Shown piece by piece: positions 34,641-45,826 of a DNA stretch of 64,000 nucleotides. Position 1 is the first letter of the stretch. Each line of letters starts with the position of its first letter. Under the pieces are notes generated by a model. That model was not told the origin of the DNA. It worked only from the letters and a program-made list of their open reading frames with translations, and did no database searches. This stretch comes from Notamacropus eugenii (Eukaryota; Chordata; Mammalia; Diprotodontia; Macropodidae). The stretch spans positions 338,152,151-338,216,150 of the forward strand of contig NC_092874.1 in the NCBI RefSeq assembly GCF_028372415.1, read 5' to 3'. The translations under genes were made by a program, and so were the position numbers.

Positions 34641-36064
34641 CTTTCTATATAATTACCCAAGATTTGCTCCTCTAAACTGATTTATGAAGGTAAGCACTAG
34701 GTAGATTTTTATAGAGTATATATTTTTGCGTACAAAAATGAGTATTGTTACACAATTCACAAATTCAAGACATAAATTCAAATTCATTTCTGCCTCTGGG
34801 TGCTGATTTTTTTGTAAAAAAGTGAAGAGCCAGTGCTTTTGGTTATTTGGGCATCTTTCTTTTTTCTTTCTGCTGTTCATTCCTTCCTTCTTTTTTTATT
34901 CTTAGAGAATGATAAATATTTTGAAAAATTTAAAGGAACAATTATATAACTTGTGTCTGAGGTGTCTGGGCCCAGTATGCTTTGAGGGATTTCTTACATC
35001 TTTGGTTCATTACTTTCACCTAGAAAATCTGGGTGGGGTGTGTTCTCACCAACATTTCTGAAAGATACACAATTTGTGGATTTCAAAGAATAAAAAAGTT
35101 TATGTACAGATTGAAGAAAATAAATGGAAAAATTGACACATGAAGCAAAGACTTGTATCATTTCCCTTCACTTACAGGTAGATATAAATTTGAGCTTTCA
35201 GTGGTATACCTCTCATAAATTAGAGTATACTTCTCTCTTTGACTTCCACTTGGTAGAATCCATCGTCTTCCTCTTCTGCTCCTCACTGCTCCCAACAGGT
35301 AGCACAGAAATTCTTCAGAGTCCCTTGCCATGGTTACACTGCAACTTCAAACTCTAGGACAAACTAGATATTTCTACTTTGAAGTCTTTCCCTTCCACTA
35401 TGTATACCCCTTCCTGTACACCTATGCCTTCTTTAATCATTTGTCTAGAAGTCAGGAAAACTGCACATCCCTTCATGTTTGAATACCTCTTCATCATTCA
35501 TTTGATCCATTGGTTGCCTTAGTATGAAATGATAGTGTAATGTCCACAGGTGGAGGTTTGAAAACCACCACAGTTTTCCATCAATTTTCTGTGTAAAATT
35601 GACTATTTATCCAGGGCCAACTTGGACGATTGTACAAATTACCTGAGACAGCTTTCCAAGGTATCTAGAGTAAGGAGATGGGCTGGAAGAGAGATAGGGA
35701 GAGAAAAACAAATTATTTTGTGTCCTTTTTACCTGATGGAGAGAAAACTATTTATAGTTATCCATTCCTCTGACTACTATAACCAAACACCAAGTATCTG
35801 AATCTTTTAGACTTTTGGAATAATTCTGCAAGCAAATGTAGCCCAAAACGTTATGGTCAAATCTTAGAGGTGACAAAGAAATAGCCTCTGCATCTTATAG
35901 TGGAGTAAGGTGCCTTATAAAGTCGTTAATTTTCCATCACCAAAAGTGTTCCAGCATAACCTTGATGAAAACCATTCAGGGATGTTGAAGTAGGATACTT
36001 TATTAGATGGCTTGTAAAGTTCTTCCCTACTCTAAGATTTTATAGCTTTATGATTTCATGAGCA
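34641..36064. other. Unassigned sequence
   Basis: About 1.4 kb with no recognisable repeat or gene. The longest frame is 77 codons, without features. Confidence 0.5.
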
Positions 36065-36560
36065 TACTATCTTCTCTCTAAAACCATCTACCATTCTCCC
36101 AACTTCTGTGTTTCTATTAATGATGTCATAAGTTTCTTTTTAGTCATGTATCATCAAAACTTTTAAATCATTAATAAAAAAAAAATCTTCTCTCCTTTTC
36201 TACCAGTACCACCCTTGTACAATCTCTCATTTCCTGCCTGGATTACCAGCTTTCTAGGCAGTATCCTTGCCTCTAGGCTCTTTGCCCTCCAATATGCAAT
36301 GATGTTGCTGACAGATCAGTATTTAAGCATAGTTTCTAGTTTGTTGATCTTTCCTCTAACAAATCTTTAGTATTTTCCAATTTCCTATTGCATTGAGTTT
36401 AAGCTTCTCTGTTTAGTTTTCCAGACTTTCAATTTTGGGGTCCCACCTTCCTCCATCCAACCTCATTTCCCACTATTCATGAACAGATTCCCTTTTCAGA
36501 TCATTCTTCCTGTTGTCCCACCAATGTTTCTCATTCTCTCCTCTGTGGACCAAATAATAT
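36065..36560 (+). mobile_element. L2/CR1-clade LINE fragment, sense
   Basis: Sense reading resembles the RT C-terminal region: 'taccacccttgtacaatctctcatttcctgcctggattacc...ccttgcctctaggctc...ccacctt' and 'ccaacctcatttcccactattc'. Diverged; exact family not fixed. Confidence 0.55.
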
Positions 36561-36593
36561 TTTATATATCTAGTTGTCTTCAGAGGTTTACAC

Positions 36594-36737
36594 TAGGGGT
36601 GGGGAACCTACAACCTCAAGGCTGCATGTGACTCTTTAGATTCTCAAGTGCAGCCCTTTGTCTGAATCCTAGTTTGGCTACACTTGAGGATGTAGAGGGC
36701 CACATGTGGCCTCCAGGCTTCAGGTTCCCCACCCCTG
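36594..36737. mobile_element. Complete hAT-type MITE (144 bp) with 8-bp TSD
   Basis: Terminal inverted repeats: left TAGGGGTGGGGAACCT and right AGGTTCCCCACCCCTG, extending inward ('aaggctgcatgtg' against 'cacatgtggcctccagg'). TSD gtttacac (36586-36593) and gttttcac (36738-36745), 7/8 identical. Too short to encode a transposase. The partial copy at 3136 is the same family. Confidence 0.85.
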
Positions 36738-36834
36738 GTTTTCACAGAGCACATTAGGTGTTTAGTAATTAGGTATTGAATGATTTTTAAGTAATTCACT
36801 GTGATGAAAAGAACATAGAGATTAACAGCAATCA

Positions 36835-36990
36835 TAATAATAGCTAGAATAACTTTATGTTATCTCATTTGCTCCTAGTCCTATTATGATCTATATTTTA
36901 TAGATAAGGAAATTGAAACTAAGAGAGTTTCCTTCATACAGCCAAGTTGACATTGCCAGAATTGTTTCTGAGGCAGGATTTGCACTGGTT
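36835..36990 (-). repeat. MIR-type SINE, antisense
   Basis: 'tttatgttatctcatttgctcc', 'ttttatagataaggaaattgaaac' and 'gaggcaggatttgcactgg' are antisense MIR motifs in order. Confidence 0.75.
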
Positions 36991-37261
36991 TCTTACTGAG
37001 TACAAGTCAAGCCCTCTATACACCAACTACCAGTTGCCACTATAAAATTACTGATTTAAAAACCTGTATCCTATCTCTATTTCTTGCTGGTTATTCAAGA
37101 ATTCCCTTGATCTTTGAGTGTGTTTCTTTATTCCCGAAATGATGATAATATTCTATATACCTTACCAGATTTTAGTAAAAGATCACTAAATCATATGAAA
37201 GTATTTTCTGCGAAGTACTTCATAAGAGTAAAATATTATTATTGGTGTTCTTCAGTTGGCA

Positions 37262-37485
37262 ACATCAAGGTGGTGCATTGGATAAAATGCTTGACCTAGA
37301 ATGAGGAAGAATTAAGTTCAAATCTAACCTTAAACACATACTAGCTATGTGATATCAGGCAAGTCACAATGCCTCTTTCTTCAATGTCTTCATTTATAAA
37401 AATGGGGACAGTAATAGCCCCTACCTCTCAGAGCTGTTATGAGTATAAAATGAGATATTTGTTGTTCATGAAGTGATGGATATTG
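37262..37485 (+). repeat. tRNA-headed MIR/THER-type SINE, sense
   Basis: Head 'caaggtggtgcattggataaaatgc', then 'attaagttcaaatctaacc', 'gcaagtcacaatgcctc', 'ttcatttataaaaatgggg' and 'acctctcagagctgttatg'. Near full length. Confidence 0.8.
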
Positions 37486-37497
37486 TCGACAAATACT

Positions 37498-38765
37498 TAG
37501 GAATTAGTCAGTTAATAAGCATTGGTCAAACACTTACTATGCGTTGAATGGGGAGACGGGAGAAATTTGTTCCAAATGCCATGAAAGAGGCTAAAGTGTG
37601 GAGCACTTGGAGTTTGGTCAGATGCCAAAGACACCAAAGTCATCCATTCTATTCCAGGCCATCTTCAGTTCTCCTGACTTTTGTCCTGACACTGGATCTT
37701 GATTTTGGAAGACAGAGTGAGGCTGATGACTTTGGGCAACTGTCTCACTTAAATCCAATTCACCTGCAAGTCAAAATATCACCCTATAAGGTCATTGGTC
37801 ATCTTTGTAAAGGAAGTTTGAACAACAATGACACCTATGTTCCAGGCCCTGTGCTAGGTGCTAGGGATACAAAAGAAGTCAAAAGATAATTATTGTTGTC
37901 AAGGATCTCACAGGCTTATGTGAAAAACACCTAACTAAAATGATAGGGAAATAGAAAGGTAGGTAGACAAGCATATATATGTATAAACATCAGCATATTT
38001 ATAAATGTATACATATATATCATAGATATATGTGTGTACACACACAAATATATATATAATATATACATATATAATGAGAAGTTATCAATAATCAACAGGG
38101 ATGGTGTTAACATTAAGGGTGATTGGGAAAGGCTTTCTGAAGAAAGTGAGTCTTTTAGCTTGAGCTTGAAGGAAGCAAGAGAATCAAGAAGGCAGAAATG
38201 AAAGGGAACATTCCAGGCATGGAGGACAGCCAGTGAAAATGCTCAGAGTTGGGAAATGGAGTGTTTGTCTGAGGAAAAGCAAGGAGGCCAATGTCACTGG
38301 ATCACAGATGACTTGAGGTGAGTAAGGTGTAAGAAGACTGGAAAGGCAGAAAGAGGAATGGTTATGAAGCACTTGAATTTCTAACAAAGGATTTTAATTT
38401 TGATCCTGGAAGGGATAGAGAGTTACTGAAGTTTATTGAATGGGGTAGAGAGTAATGTAGTCTGATCTGTACATCTGAAAGATCATTTTGGTAGGTGAGT
38501 GGAAGAGGGACTTGGAGTAGGGAAATACTTGAAGCAGGGAGACCAATCAAAAGACTGTTGCCATAGTTGAGGCATGAGGTGATGAGGACCTACTCTAGGG
38601 TGGTGGCAGTATCAAAGGAGAGATGAGGACTTATTATATGAAAAGTGTTATAAAGGTATAGTCAATAAGGCTTGACAATGGATTGGATTTGTAGATAAAA
38701 AAGAGTGAGGAGTTCAAAACAGTAGTCTGACCAGGGAAGGAGCTTTCCTACTATGGATCTCTCAA
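37498..38765 (-). mobile_element. L2 LINE 3' third, antisense, split by a SINE
   Basis: 37498-37545 ('taataagcattggtcaaacacttactatg') and 37830-38765 ('tgttccaggccctgtgctaggtgctagggatac' onward) form one L2 3' region when the SINE between them is ignored. Minus-strand frames 38184-38387 and 38362-38550 keep L2 ORF2 C-terminal words (SSLLTPYSP, IGLPASSISLLQ). A TATG/TA tract (37972-38075) sits inside. Confidence 0.8.
37546..37829 (+). repeat. RTE-derived SINE-like element, sense, inserted in L2
   Basis: 'atgaaagaggctaaagtgtggagcacttgg', 'aagtcatccattctattccaggccatc', 'agagtgaggctgatgactttggg' and tail 'aaggtcattggtcatctttgtaaagg...aacaacaat' match an RTE-type 3' region common in marsupials. 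It interrupts the L2 text. Confidence 0.7.
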
Positions 38766-40598
38766 ATTTTCAACAATTGGTTAGAGTAATATTCAAATAA
38801 GGTTGAATTTATAGTTTCCTTAAGTGGGCACAATGAATGCTATTGACTGTTCTGAAATAAACTAGGATCTAGCTTTTAATTGCATATGTGAAATACGTTA
38901 CATGGCAATCTTTATCTCTGGATTCCTTAATCATCCACAAAATCTAATTTGGAACAAGGGGCTAGAGGAATGTGGACACACCTCTTCTGCCAGTCAAATG
39001 CAAAGTTAAGTCATAATTCAGGAAGAAAATGGCATACTGAGCTAAGTGTAATCTGTTTTAACACAGAAGTCTATATTTGAATTGGGCAGTGAGGGTGGGG
39101 ACATGGCTAACAAAACGGTCAGGCCAATAAATCAATGGAAAAATCTAAAAATTGCCAAGCTGATGAAAATGGAAACTGTTATGCAGCTGGCAAAGAGGCT
39201 TATAATGATGCTGCTGTTTAAAACTTACATTTCAGTCAATTTGGGTGCAACAAAGGATATGAAAAACAGGGAATATTTACAACAGTTGCATCTAGTTAAT
39301 AGTCTGGCTTTAGAGAAAGTGTTTTTCAAGTTACCCCTTATGACTTTTCCTTCTCCTCATTGAATCACTTTAGTTCAAACAGCTAAGTTCTGGTACCTAC
39401 AACCTTCTGTTCGACTGAAAAAGGAAAGATTTAGGGACAGCAGGAGATGGAAGCAGAGGTGGGTGCACAGTTCAGTGCTCTGGGACCATTACACAGTATG
39501 CTGTGTTGTGACTAGAATTCATTCCAGGGAAAACAAGGGACAATAGCAGAGGATTAAGAAAACACATAGGAGAGAAGGTGGGAGGGCAGGGTAATTTTGT
39601 GCAACCACTGTGACAACAGCTGGTCTGGCACATGGATTTCATTCTTTTGTGCCTTCTCTTCTAAACCTTACCACCTCCAGAGTCTTAGAATCTCTGCAGA
39701 CCCTTGCTGTCTTTCTTGTGAAAAGCAAGCAAGTCATGGGATATGTAGGGAAAGGGGATACTTTTCCTGTTTGCCCCAATATTTTCTCTCCTTCCATCCC
39801 TTCCCCCCTTTTTTGAATTGCTCTGAATTATCCTACACCTACAAAGTTCCTCTTTTAGCTATCCTGCCTCCCTCTGGCCCTACCACCACCAGCCTTTCAT
39901 CCTATTCTATTACTTTGACAATGAGCCCATTGGAGTGTAAAACTAGTTGGGGCCCACTTTAAGGGTGGTCCTCTTTCAGAAGCTACTGTATTGCTTGAAC
40001 TCAAATGGCCTCCAGTGGATTCTACTGGTGATGGCAGCAGCATCTGAAATTAAAGCTCATTATAAATATTGAGGTGTGGAAGGAAATTGCTTGAGGAAAA
40101 AAGGACTGGCAAAGGACTAGAGGAATGACTTCTTTGATTAATTATCTTTTCTCATGGCAGAATGAAAGTGGAAAAATTACTGTTTTGCATTACAGGTATT
40201 TGGACTTAAATGGATCATGTATTGTTGGAAGGAAAACAAACTTTGAGAAAGTGATTTCAAAAGGAGTTTGATGAAGGAATGGGGAGAAATTTTTTTCTAT
40301 CATTGCTTCCTGTTTTATAACACTGTGCATCTAAATTTCGATCTGAGATTAAATCCTTCATCAAATATAGGAACAGCAGAAATTCTGGCGCAGCCCAATT
40401 TAGTTTGAGTTGGAAACACCAGGTACTTAACTCCCTTCCAATCCTTAGGCCTTTTTTTACATAATAGTGAAAGAGCTGGAATAGTTTAAGAAGACATCAG
40501 AAAACAATTTCTAGTCCAGAATTTTAAGCTGGACTGTGAATGGAGATTTCATTCACTGAAGTCTTTTCACACTCAGTTCATCATTAATGGATTTAAAT
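38766..40598. other. Unassigned sequence
   Basis: Over 1.8 kb without a repeat I can name. A 121-codon frame (39597-39962) has no domain or conserved pattern. 39885-39960 faintly resembles an L2 3' end. Confidence 0.45.
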
Positions 40599-40612
40599 CA
40601 GAGGTTTATAAC

Positions 40613-40701
<89 letters not shown>

Positions 40702-40893
40702 TGGAATCTGGTGATCTGGTGAAGTCTATGAGCCTCTCCCTTCTCAGAATAATGCTGTTATGTGAATAAAATTACACATATATACATATATATATATGTT
40801 CACACACATATAATTACAAAAAGGAAACCAATTATATTAAATACAATTATCATTGTTTTTTAAAGTTCACCAGTTCCTGGCTAAGAGTTCCTG
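40599..40893. mobile_element. hAT-like MITE expanded by microsatellites
   Basis: The left end (cagaggtttataacc) and the reverse-complemented right end (caggaactcttagcc) both approximate CAGGGGTTCTTAACC. Inside, 'tctggtgaagtctatgagcc', 'ctcagaataatg' and 'acaaaaaggaaaccaattatatt' follow a remembered mammalian MITE consensus. No convincing TSD. Confidence 0.55.
40614..40700. repeat. (TG)n microsatellite
   Basis: About 85 bp of TG with one TATG step near 40647. Part of the MITE above. A shorter TA/CA tract follows at 40775-40812. Confidence 0.97.
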
Positions 40894-41919
40894 CACAAGA
40901 TGTGTTCATGTGCTGTCATGATTTGCTTTGGTTGCTTACCAAGGACTGTTTACCAAAGAGTTTGGTTCCTAGGGAGTTCCCCTCTAGAGTTCAGTAAACA
41001 GACAATTTACTAGAACACATTCATTGACAAAATGGCTTTCTACACTTCTTAGGACTACAGTGATTGATTTGTTGGTCTTTAAGACTTACTTCTCTCTGTT
41101 TACCAATGCAGGATTGCTAAATTGTTGTAAGATTATCAGATAGCTCACACAATTGATAACTGGCAATGACAATAGCAAATGTAAACCTAAAGTCTTCTGA
41201 GAAACAAGCAAATGAAGTGTCACCTGAGAGAAGGAGGCCAGGCTATTGATCTAGGAGAACTGATATGGTACATCCTGCCTGAAATCAACCATGTCACTTG
41301 CTGAAAGTGGGAATAAAGATGCCTGCTGAAGATGTGTGTCAGGTTTCCCTTAGTTCTCAGACAAGTGAGGCATTTTCTGTAAGTAGGGAAATGGTTTGAG
41401 CATAAGCATCTGTTTTTCTACTTTTAGCTTTTAGGAACCAAAGAGAATATATTTGATTTCACTGAAGTAATCTATAATATATGAACTGAAAGTAGTTAAT
41501 GATATCACATTGTATATCAAGGACAGTATTGTAATTTTTCCCCCCAAGAATTACTAGCAGAAATGATTTCTCATAGAGGAATTTTTTCCTCAGTGACTAA
41601 TTGACTGTTTTTCCTCTCATTTTGGAATTTTGGCTCTATGACCTAAAGCTATTTTCCATATATAACTTATTTGAGAGGTCACTTCTTCCAAACTTGAAGG
41701 GCAGACTTTGACTTGTTAAACATTCATTTAATTCATTCTCAAACAAGAATCTCCAAAGCTGGAGTAACTTGCTAGAAACTATTTTTTATGTTGTCACCTC
41801 TAGCAAACATCTTTGGTATATCAAATGATAAGAGTATGTTTTAATTAGTCAAATAGTTAGCCAAAGATAATTTGTCAATACCAGACTGAAATATTTGGAA
41901 TGAATCCCAACTCCCAACC
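40894..41919. other. Unassigned sequence
   Basis: About 1 kb with no recognisable gene, repeat or structure. Confidence 0.5.
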
Positions 41920-42350
41920 CTTTAGATACACCCCATTCCTTCTTCCTGAAGTGCCTCTTTTTCTTCAAAGTCTAACTCAGGTGCTATTTCTCCATGAAGC
42001 TTCCCTAAACACTTCTAAACCTGAATGAAAATTATCCTTCTTTTTTCCATTCAATTCAATTTTTCAGATGTTCTATTAAGTGCCTACAGTGTGCCATGGT
42101 TGTAGCTGTGGATGATAAATGAAATTATATCTGCCATCAAGAGGCTTCTGATCTTCTCTTTCTCATTGCATTTTCCCTGTTCCTGGACTTTGAACTTTAT
42201 CACAATTCTCCTTAAATTATAGTTATTTGTCCAGCTCCACAGTATGACAAATTCAATTCTCAAACTGTGCTTTAAAATTCTGTATGTCTTATTTTTATAC
42301 TGTTATGTTCAGTGCTTGGCAATGTGTTACACATGCTTCTTGATACCTTA
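41920..42350 (+). mobile_element. L2 3' UTR, sense, with a nested antisense L2/MIR end
   Basis: Sense L2 text 'tctaactcaggtgctatttctccatgaagcttccctaaac' is interrupted at about 42045-42150 by an antisense L2 terminus ('caattttt...attaagtgcctacagtgtgcc'). It then resumes ('ccctgttcctggactttgaac...ttctgtatgtcttatttttatac'). Confidence 0.65.
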
Positions 42351-43018
42351 TTTTCATGGGTGTGCGTCATTTCTTCACTCAGGGATCACAACTCTTACTA
42401 TGCTGTGGTAGGACTGATATCCTAATTCCTTTCCCTATGCAAGTTAGGGTAATTTTCCCTTATAAAAACATTGATCAATAAACTCCTTGTGACTTAATTG
42501 GCACAGAGGACTAAAGCCTCAGAATATTGACATCATTACCTCATTGTCTGAGTTTAAGAAACTATAAGGAGATAAAGGTGTTCTCAGATGACTGACTGGT
42601 GGATCACTGTGAGTAATGTCACTCAGAGGAATCAGAGTAAAGTGTCCTCAATGCTCCCCTTTCTGAATAGCCTTTTCCTACAATGGTAAATTAAATCTAC
42701 AAGTGTCTCATTCTGTCCCAATATTGAACCTAAATTACCTGCCTTGAATCAAGCCTAGCCTGAAACAATTGTCTTGCAAGATTGGAGCATAATGACCTCA
42801 TTGAATTGGAGGACAGGTAGTTCAGAGGAAGATGAGCAGGGAGTGGTTTTCATGATTCTGACTATGCTTTTGGTGATGCTTCTAGAATGAGGGTTCCTTA
42901 CTGTGAGCCACTCCTTTCACCCCCCCCTCCCCCCCCCACACTCCTGGGAGATTAGAGAATGAGCTACCTTTGGCCATTTGGCAATTAGAAATCAATGCGA
43001 GTATATTTTTTGTTCTTA
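42351..43018. other. Unassigned sequence with poly-C tract
   Basis: No gene or known repeat. A C-rich tract lies at 42920-42938 (runs of 8 and 9 C). Confidence 0.5.
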
Positions 43019-43726
43019 AGAATTATACCTTCAATTGAGGGTGGAACCCAAATGGTAAAGACAGGGACTCCTCTGAACTCTCTCAAATTCCCCTTCAAAG
43101 ACCTTTAAAATGATGTCTCAAAATGAATTTTGGACCAGCAAAACCAAAATAAATAAAGAAGTGGTGAAACAATTTTCCAGCCCAAGGCAACTTAGAAGGT
43201 CATCAGGAAAGGTCTGTCCTACTGGTTGAGCATGGAGGAAAGTCAATACCAGGCATTGAGGTTGACTGATTCTGCAGTGGCAACTTCCAGAGCTCTCAGT
43301 TCACAGATCATAAAGAGATAAGAACATGCACAGAAGGAGATTATAGGGGACCCTTTGCTGACACTGGATGTAGAACTCTATTGCATTATGTATATGCAGA
43401 TTTGGGTTGCAGTCCCAGGGCAAGGAGGAGCACTACCCCACTAGAGTATGTGGTCATAGAGGAACAGGGAACTTAATCACAGCTCCAGGGCACAAAAATG
43501 TACCTGTGATCATTTGCAGATGAGATTACAGATCAGGAGAGTAGTGATTATATCTTTCCTTAGATCATGACACTTTGGTAGAGCTGAAAACTTAGAACTC
43601 CAGAAGTAGCTCTGAAAAACCTGAAACTAGCACAAAAACCTGAAAACTTGGAACAACACCTCTTTCTCCCAGGGAGGAGAGCCTAATTTTAACATAAAGT
43701 CAAAAGTCAAGAAATAAACTAGAAAA

Positions 43727-43858
43727 ATGAGCAAACAACATAAAAAGGACCTGATCATAAAACAACAACAACAACAACAAAACGTTATTATGGTGACAGG
43801 GACAATCAAAACACAAACGCAGAAGAAGACAACAATGTCACAACAGCTACATCCAAAA
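43727..43858 (+). pseudogene. L1 ORF1 N-terminal remnant
   Basis: ATG followed by MSKQHKKDLI, then a (CAA)n run at 43763-43782. In a shifted frame, YYGDRDNQNTNAEEDNN follows, matching SFYGDKDQNTNTKE near the N-terminus of the young L1 ORF1. Cut off where the inverted tail copy starts. No coiled coil or RRM remains. Confidence 0.7.
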
Positions 43859-43860
43859 CA

Positions 43861-44026
43861 TTAGGTACAATTCTATATTAAATGTTTTATTTTTTCCTAA
43901 TTATATATAAAAATAATTTTTAACACTCATTTTATTTTTTGTAATTTTTACTTCCAGATAATCTTCCATCTTCCCCCTTAACCCCTCCATTGAAAAGGAA
44001 AGCAATTCAGTATAGGTTATATAAGA
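43861..44026. repeat. Inverted repeat, left copy (L1 tail plus flank, reversed)
   Basis: The reverse complement matches 45688-45826 ('ataacctatactgaattgctttccttttcaatgg...' to 'atagaattgtaccta') at roughly 85-90%, apart from an extra stretch of about 22 bp. It includes about 12 bp beyond the L1 A-rich tail, i.e. the 3' TSD/host flank. Confidence 0.85.
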
Positions 44027-44749
44027 CAAAAAAGACAAAAAAAAATGAATTGGTCTCAGTTTCAAAGCAATTCTTAGAAAAGTCCAAAAATATTTTAAAA
44101 ATCAAATAAGATAGAAGAAAAAAATTGGGAAAAGAGAGTGATGCAAGAAAATCATGAAAAATGTATCAAGAGAAGAATCAGGAAAGAGAAATCATAAGGG
44201 ACTCAAGAGGGTGGAACTGTTTACATTCCTACATGGGAAAGTGATACCTGTATCTTTTAAGAATGCTATCATTATTATGTTATCATTATTAGGGCAGTTA
44301 GAAGTAATGTGTATCTGTCACACATGTGAGGTGACTGTAATGGGATGATATCTTAAAAAATAAAATAAAATTAAGGGGTGAGAAAGAAGGATGCACTGAG
44401 AAAAGGGGGAAAGAAGAGGTAGAATGGGGTAAATGATCTTACATTATAGAGATGCAAAAGAGCATTTATAGTAGAAAGGAAGATAGGGAGGCAGACAACA
44501 CTGAACCTTACTTTCATCAGAATTTGCTCAAAGAGCAAATAACATATACATTTGGCTGGCCATAGAAATATCTTACCCTACAGGAAATTAGGAAGTGAAG
44601 GTGATATGGAAAGTAGAAGTGTTGATATGAGGGAGGGAGGATTGGGGGAGATGGTGGTCAGAAGCAAAACACTTTTGAGGAGGGACAGGGTGAATGGAGA
44701 GAGAGAGCAGAATAAGATGGAAATACAAAGTAATCAGAATTATGAAAAA

Positions 44750-45600
44750 ATTATGGCAAGTTTTTCTAATATAACCTTATGTATCAAATATATAGAGAAC
44801 CGAGTCAAATTTATAAGAATACAAATCATTTTCCAATATATTAATGATCAAATCATATGAACAGGCACTTTTCAAATTAAGACATAAAAGCTATCTAGGG
44901 TCAAAAAAAGGTGCTCCAAATAACTATTGATTAGAGAAATGCAAATTAAAACAACTCTGAGGTACCACTTCACATCTGTCAGATTGGTTAATATAACATA
45001 AGAGAACGAATGTTGGAGGAGATGTGGAAAAATTGGGATACTAATGCAGTTCTTTCAGTTGTGAACTTATCTAACCATTTTGGAAAGCAATTTGGAACCA
45101 TCCCCAAAGGTTTATGAAGTTGTGCATAAAACCTTTTGACTCAGCAATGCTACTACTAGGTCCATATCCCAAATAAATTGAAAGAAAAAAAGAGAGAAAA
45201 ATGAAATGATCTATTCACACAAAATTATTTATAGAAGCTCTTTTTGTGGACGCAAAAAATTGGAAACTGGGAGAATACCAATCATCTAAGGAACAGCTGA
45301 ACAAATTGTGGTGTATGATTCTGATGGAATGTTATTATGTTATAAGAAATGATGAACAGGATGTTTTCATAAAAAACAAAAACAAAAAACCTGGAAAAGA
45401 CTTACAAGAACTGATGCAAAGTGAAGTGAGCAGAACCAGGAAAACATAGTGACAGCTAAATTGTATGATCAGCTGTGAGTGACTTAGCCCAGCAATACAA
45501 TGATCAAGGTAATTCTGAAGGAATCATGATAAAAAACAATGTTGTTCACCTCTAGAGAAAGAATTAATGGAATATGAAAGAAGATCAAAGCATATTTTTT
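44750..45600 (+). pseudogene. L1 ORF2 C-terminal remnant
   Basis: Matches the end of ORF2 in the young L1: 'gagaaatgcaaattaaaacaactctgaggtaccac', 'ttttggaaagcaatttggaacc', 'attatttatagaagctc' and 'aactgatgcaaagtgaagtgagcagaaccagg'. The Cys-rich domain region is diverged, and frameshifts and stops are abundant. Confidence 0.75.
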
Positions 45601-45687
45601 CTTTTTACTTTTTTACGTCTCTTTTTTGTTTGTCTGTTTTCTTTTACAACATGACTAATATGGAAATGTGTTTTGCATGACTTTTTA

Positions 45688-45826
45688 CATAACCTATATT
45701 GAATTGCTTACCTTTTCAATGGAAGGAGTAAGGGGGAAGATGGAAGAAGATTATCTGGAACTAAAAATTAAAAAAAAAATGAATGTTAAAAATTAAATAA
45801 AATATTTAAAATAGAATTGTACCTTA
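45688..45826. repeat. Inverted repeat, right copy (original L1 3' terminus plus flank)
   Basis: The native L1 3' end (acctatattgaattgcttaccttttcaatgg ... A-rich tail) with the 3' TSD. It pairs with 43861-44026, about 1.7 kb away. The arms could form a long stem in DNA or RNA. Confidence 0.85.

Larger units (their letters stand above)
43032..45812 (+). mobile_element. L1 insertion with intact ends, internally deleted and carrying an inverted tail copy
   Basis: Flanked by agaattatacctt (43019-43031) and agaattgtacctt (45813-45825), 12/13 identical. The 5' end (gggtggaacccaaatggtaaag, from 43039) resembles an L1 5' UTR start. Order: 5' UTR to 43726; ORF1 start (ATG 43727) to about 43858; an inverted 3'-tail copy (43861-44026); a purine-rich inter-ORF spacer (about 44100-44730); the ORF2 C-terminal end (about 44750-45600); 3' UTR and A-rich tail to 45812. 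Most of ORF1 and about 80% of ORF2 are missing. It could be two L1s, but the single TSD at the outer ends favours one insertion reworked later. Confidence 0.7.

Noticed and set aside
39597-39962. 121-codon frame, Cys/Ser/Pro-rich
   Set aside because: Pyrimidine-rich composition, overlaps another frame and resembles no family; likely chance.
43861-45826. DNA transposon with long terminal inverted repeats
   Set aside because: The arms are L1 3' tails and the interior is L1 spacer and ORF2 sequence; outer direct TSDs belong to an L1 insertion.
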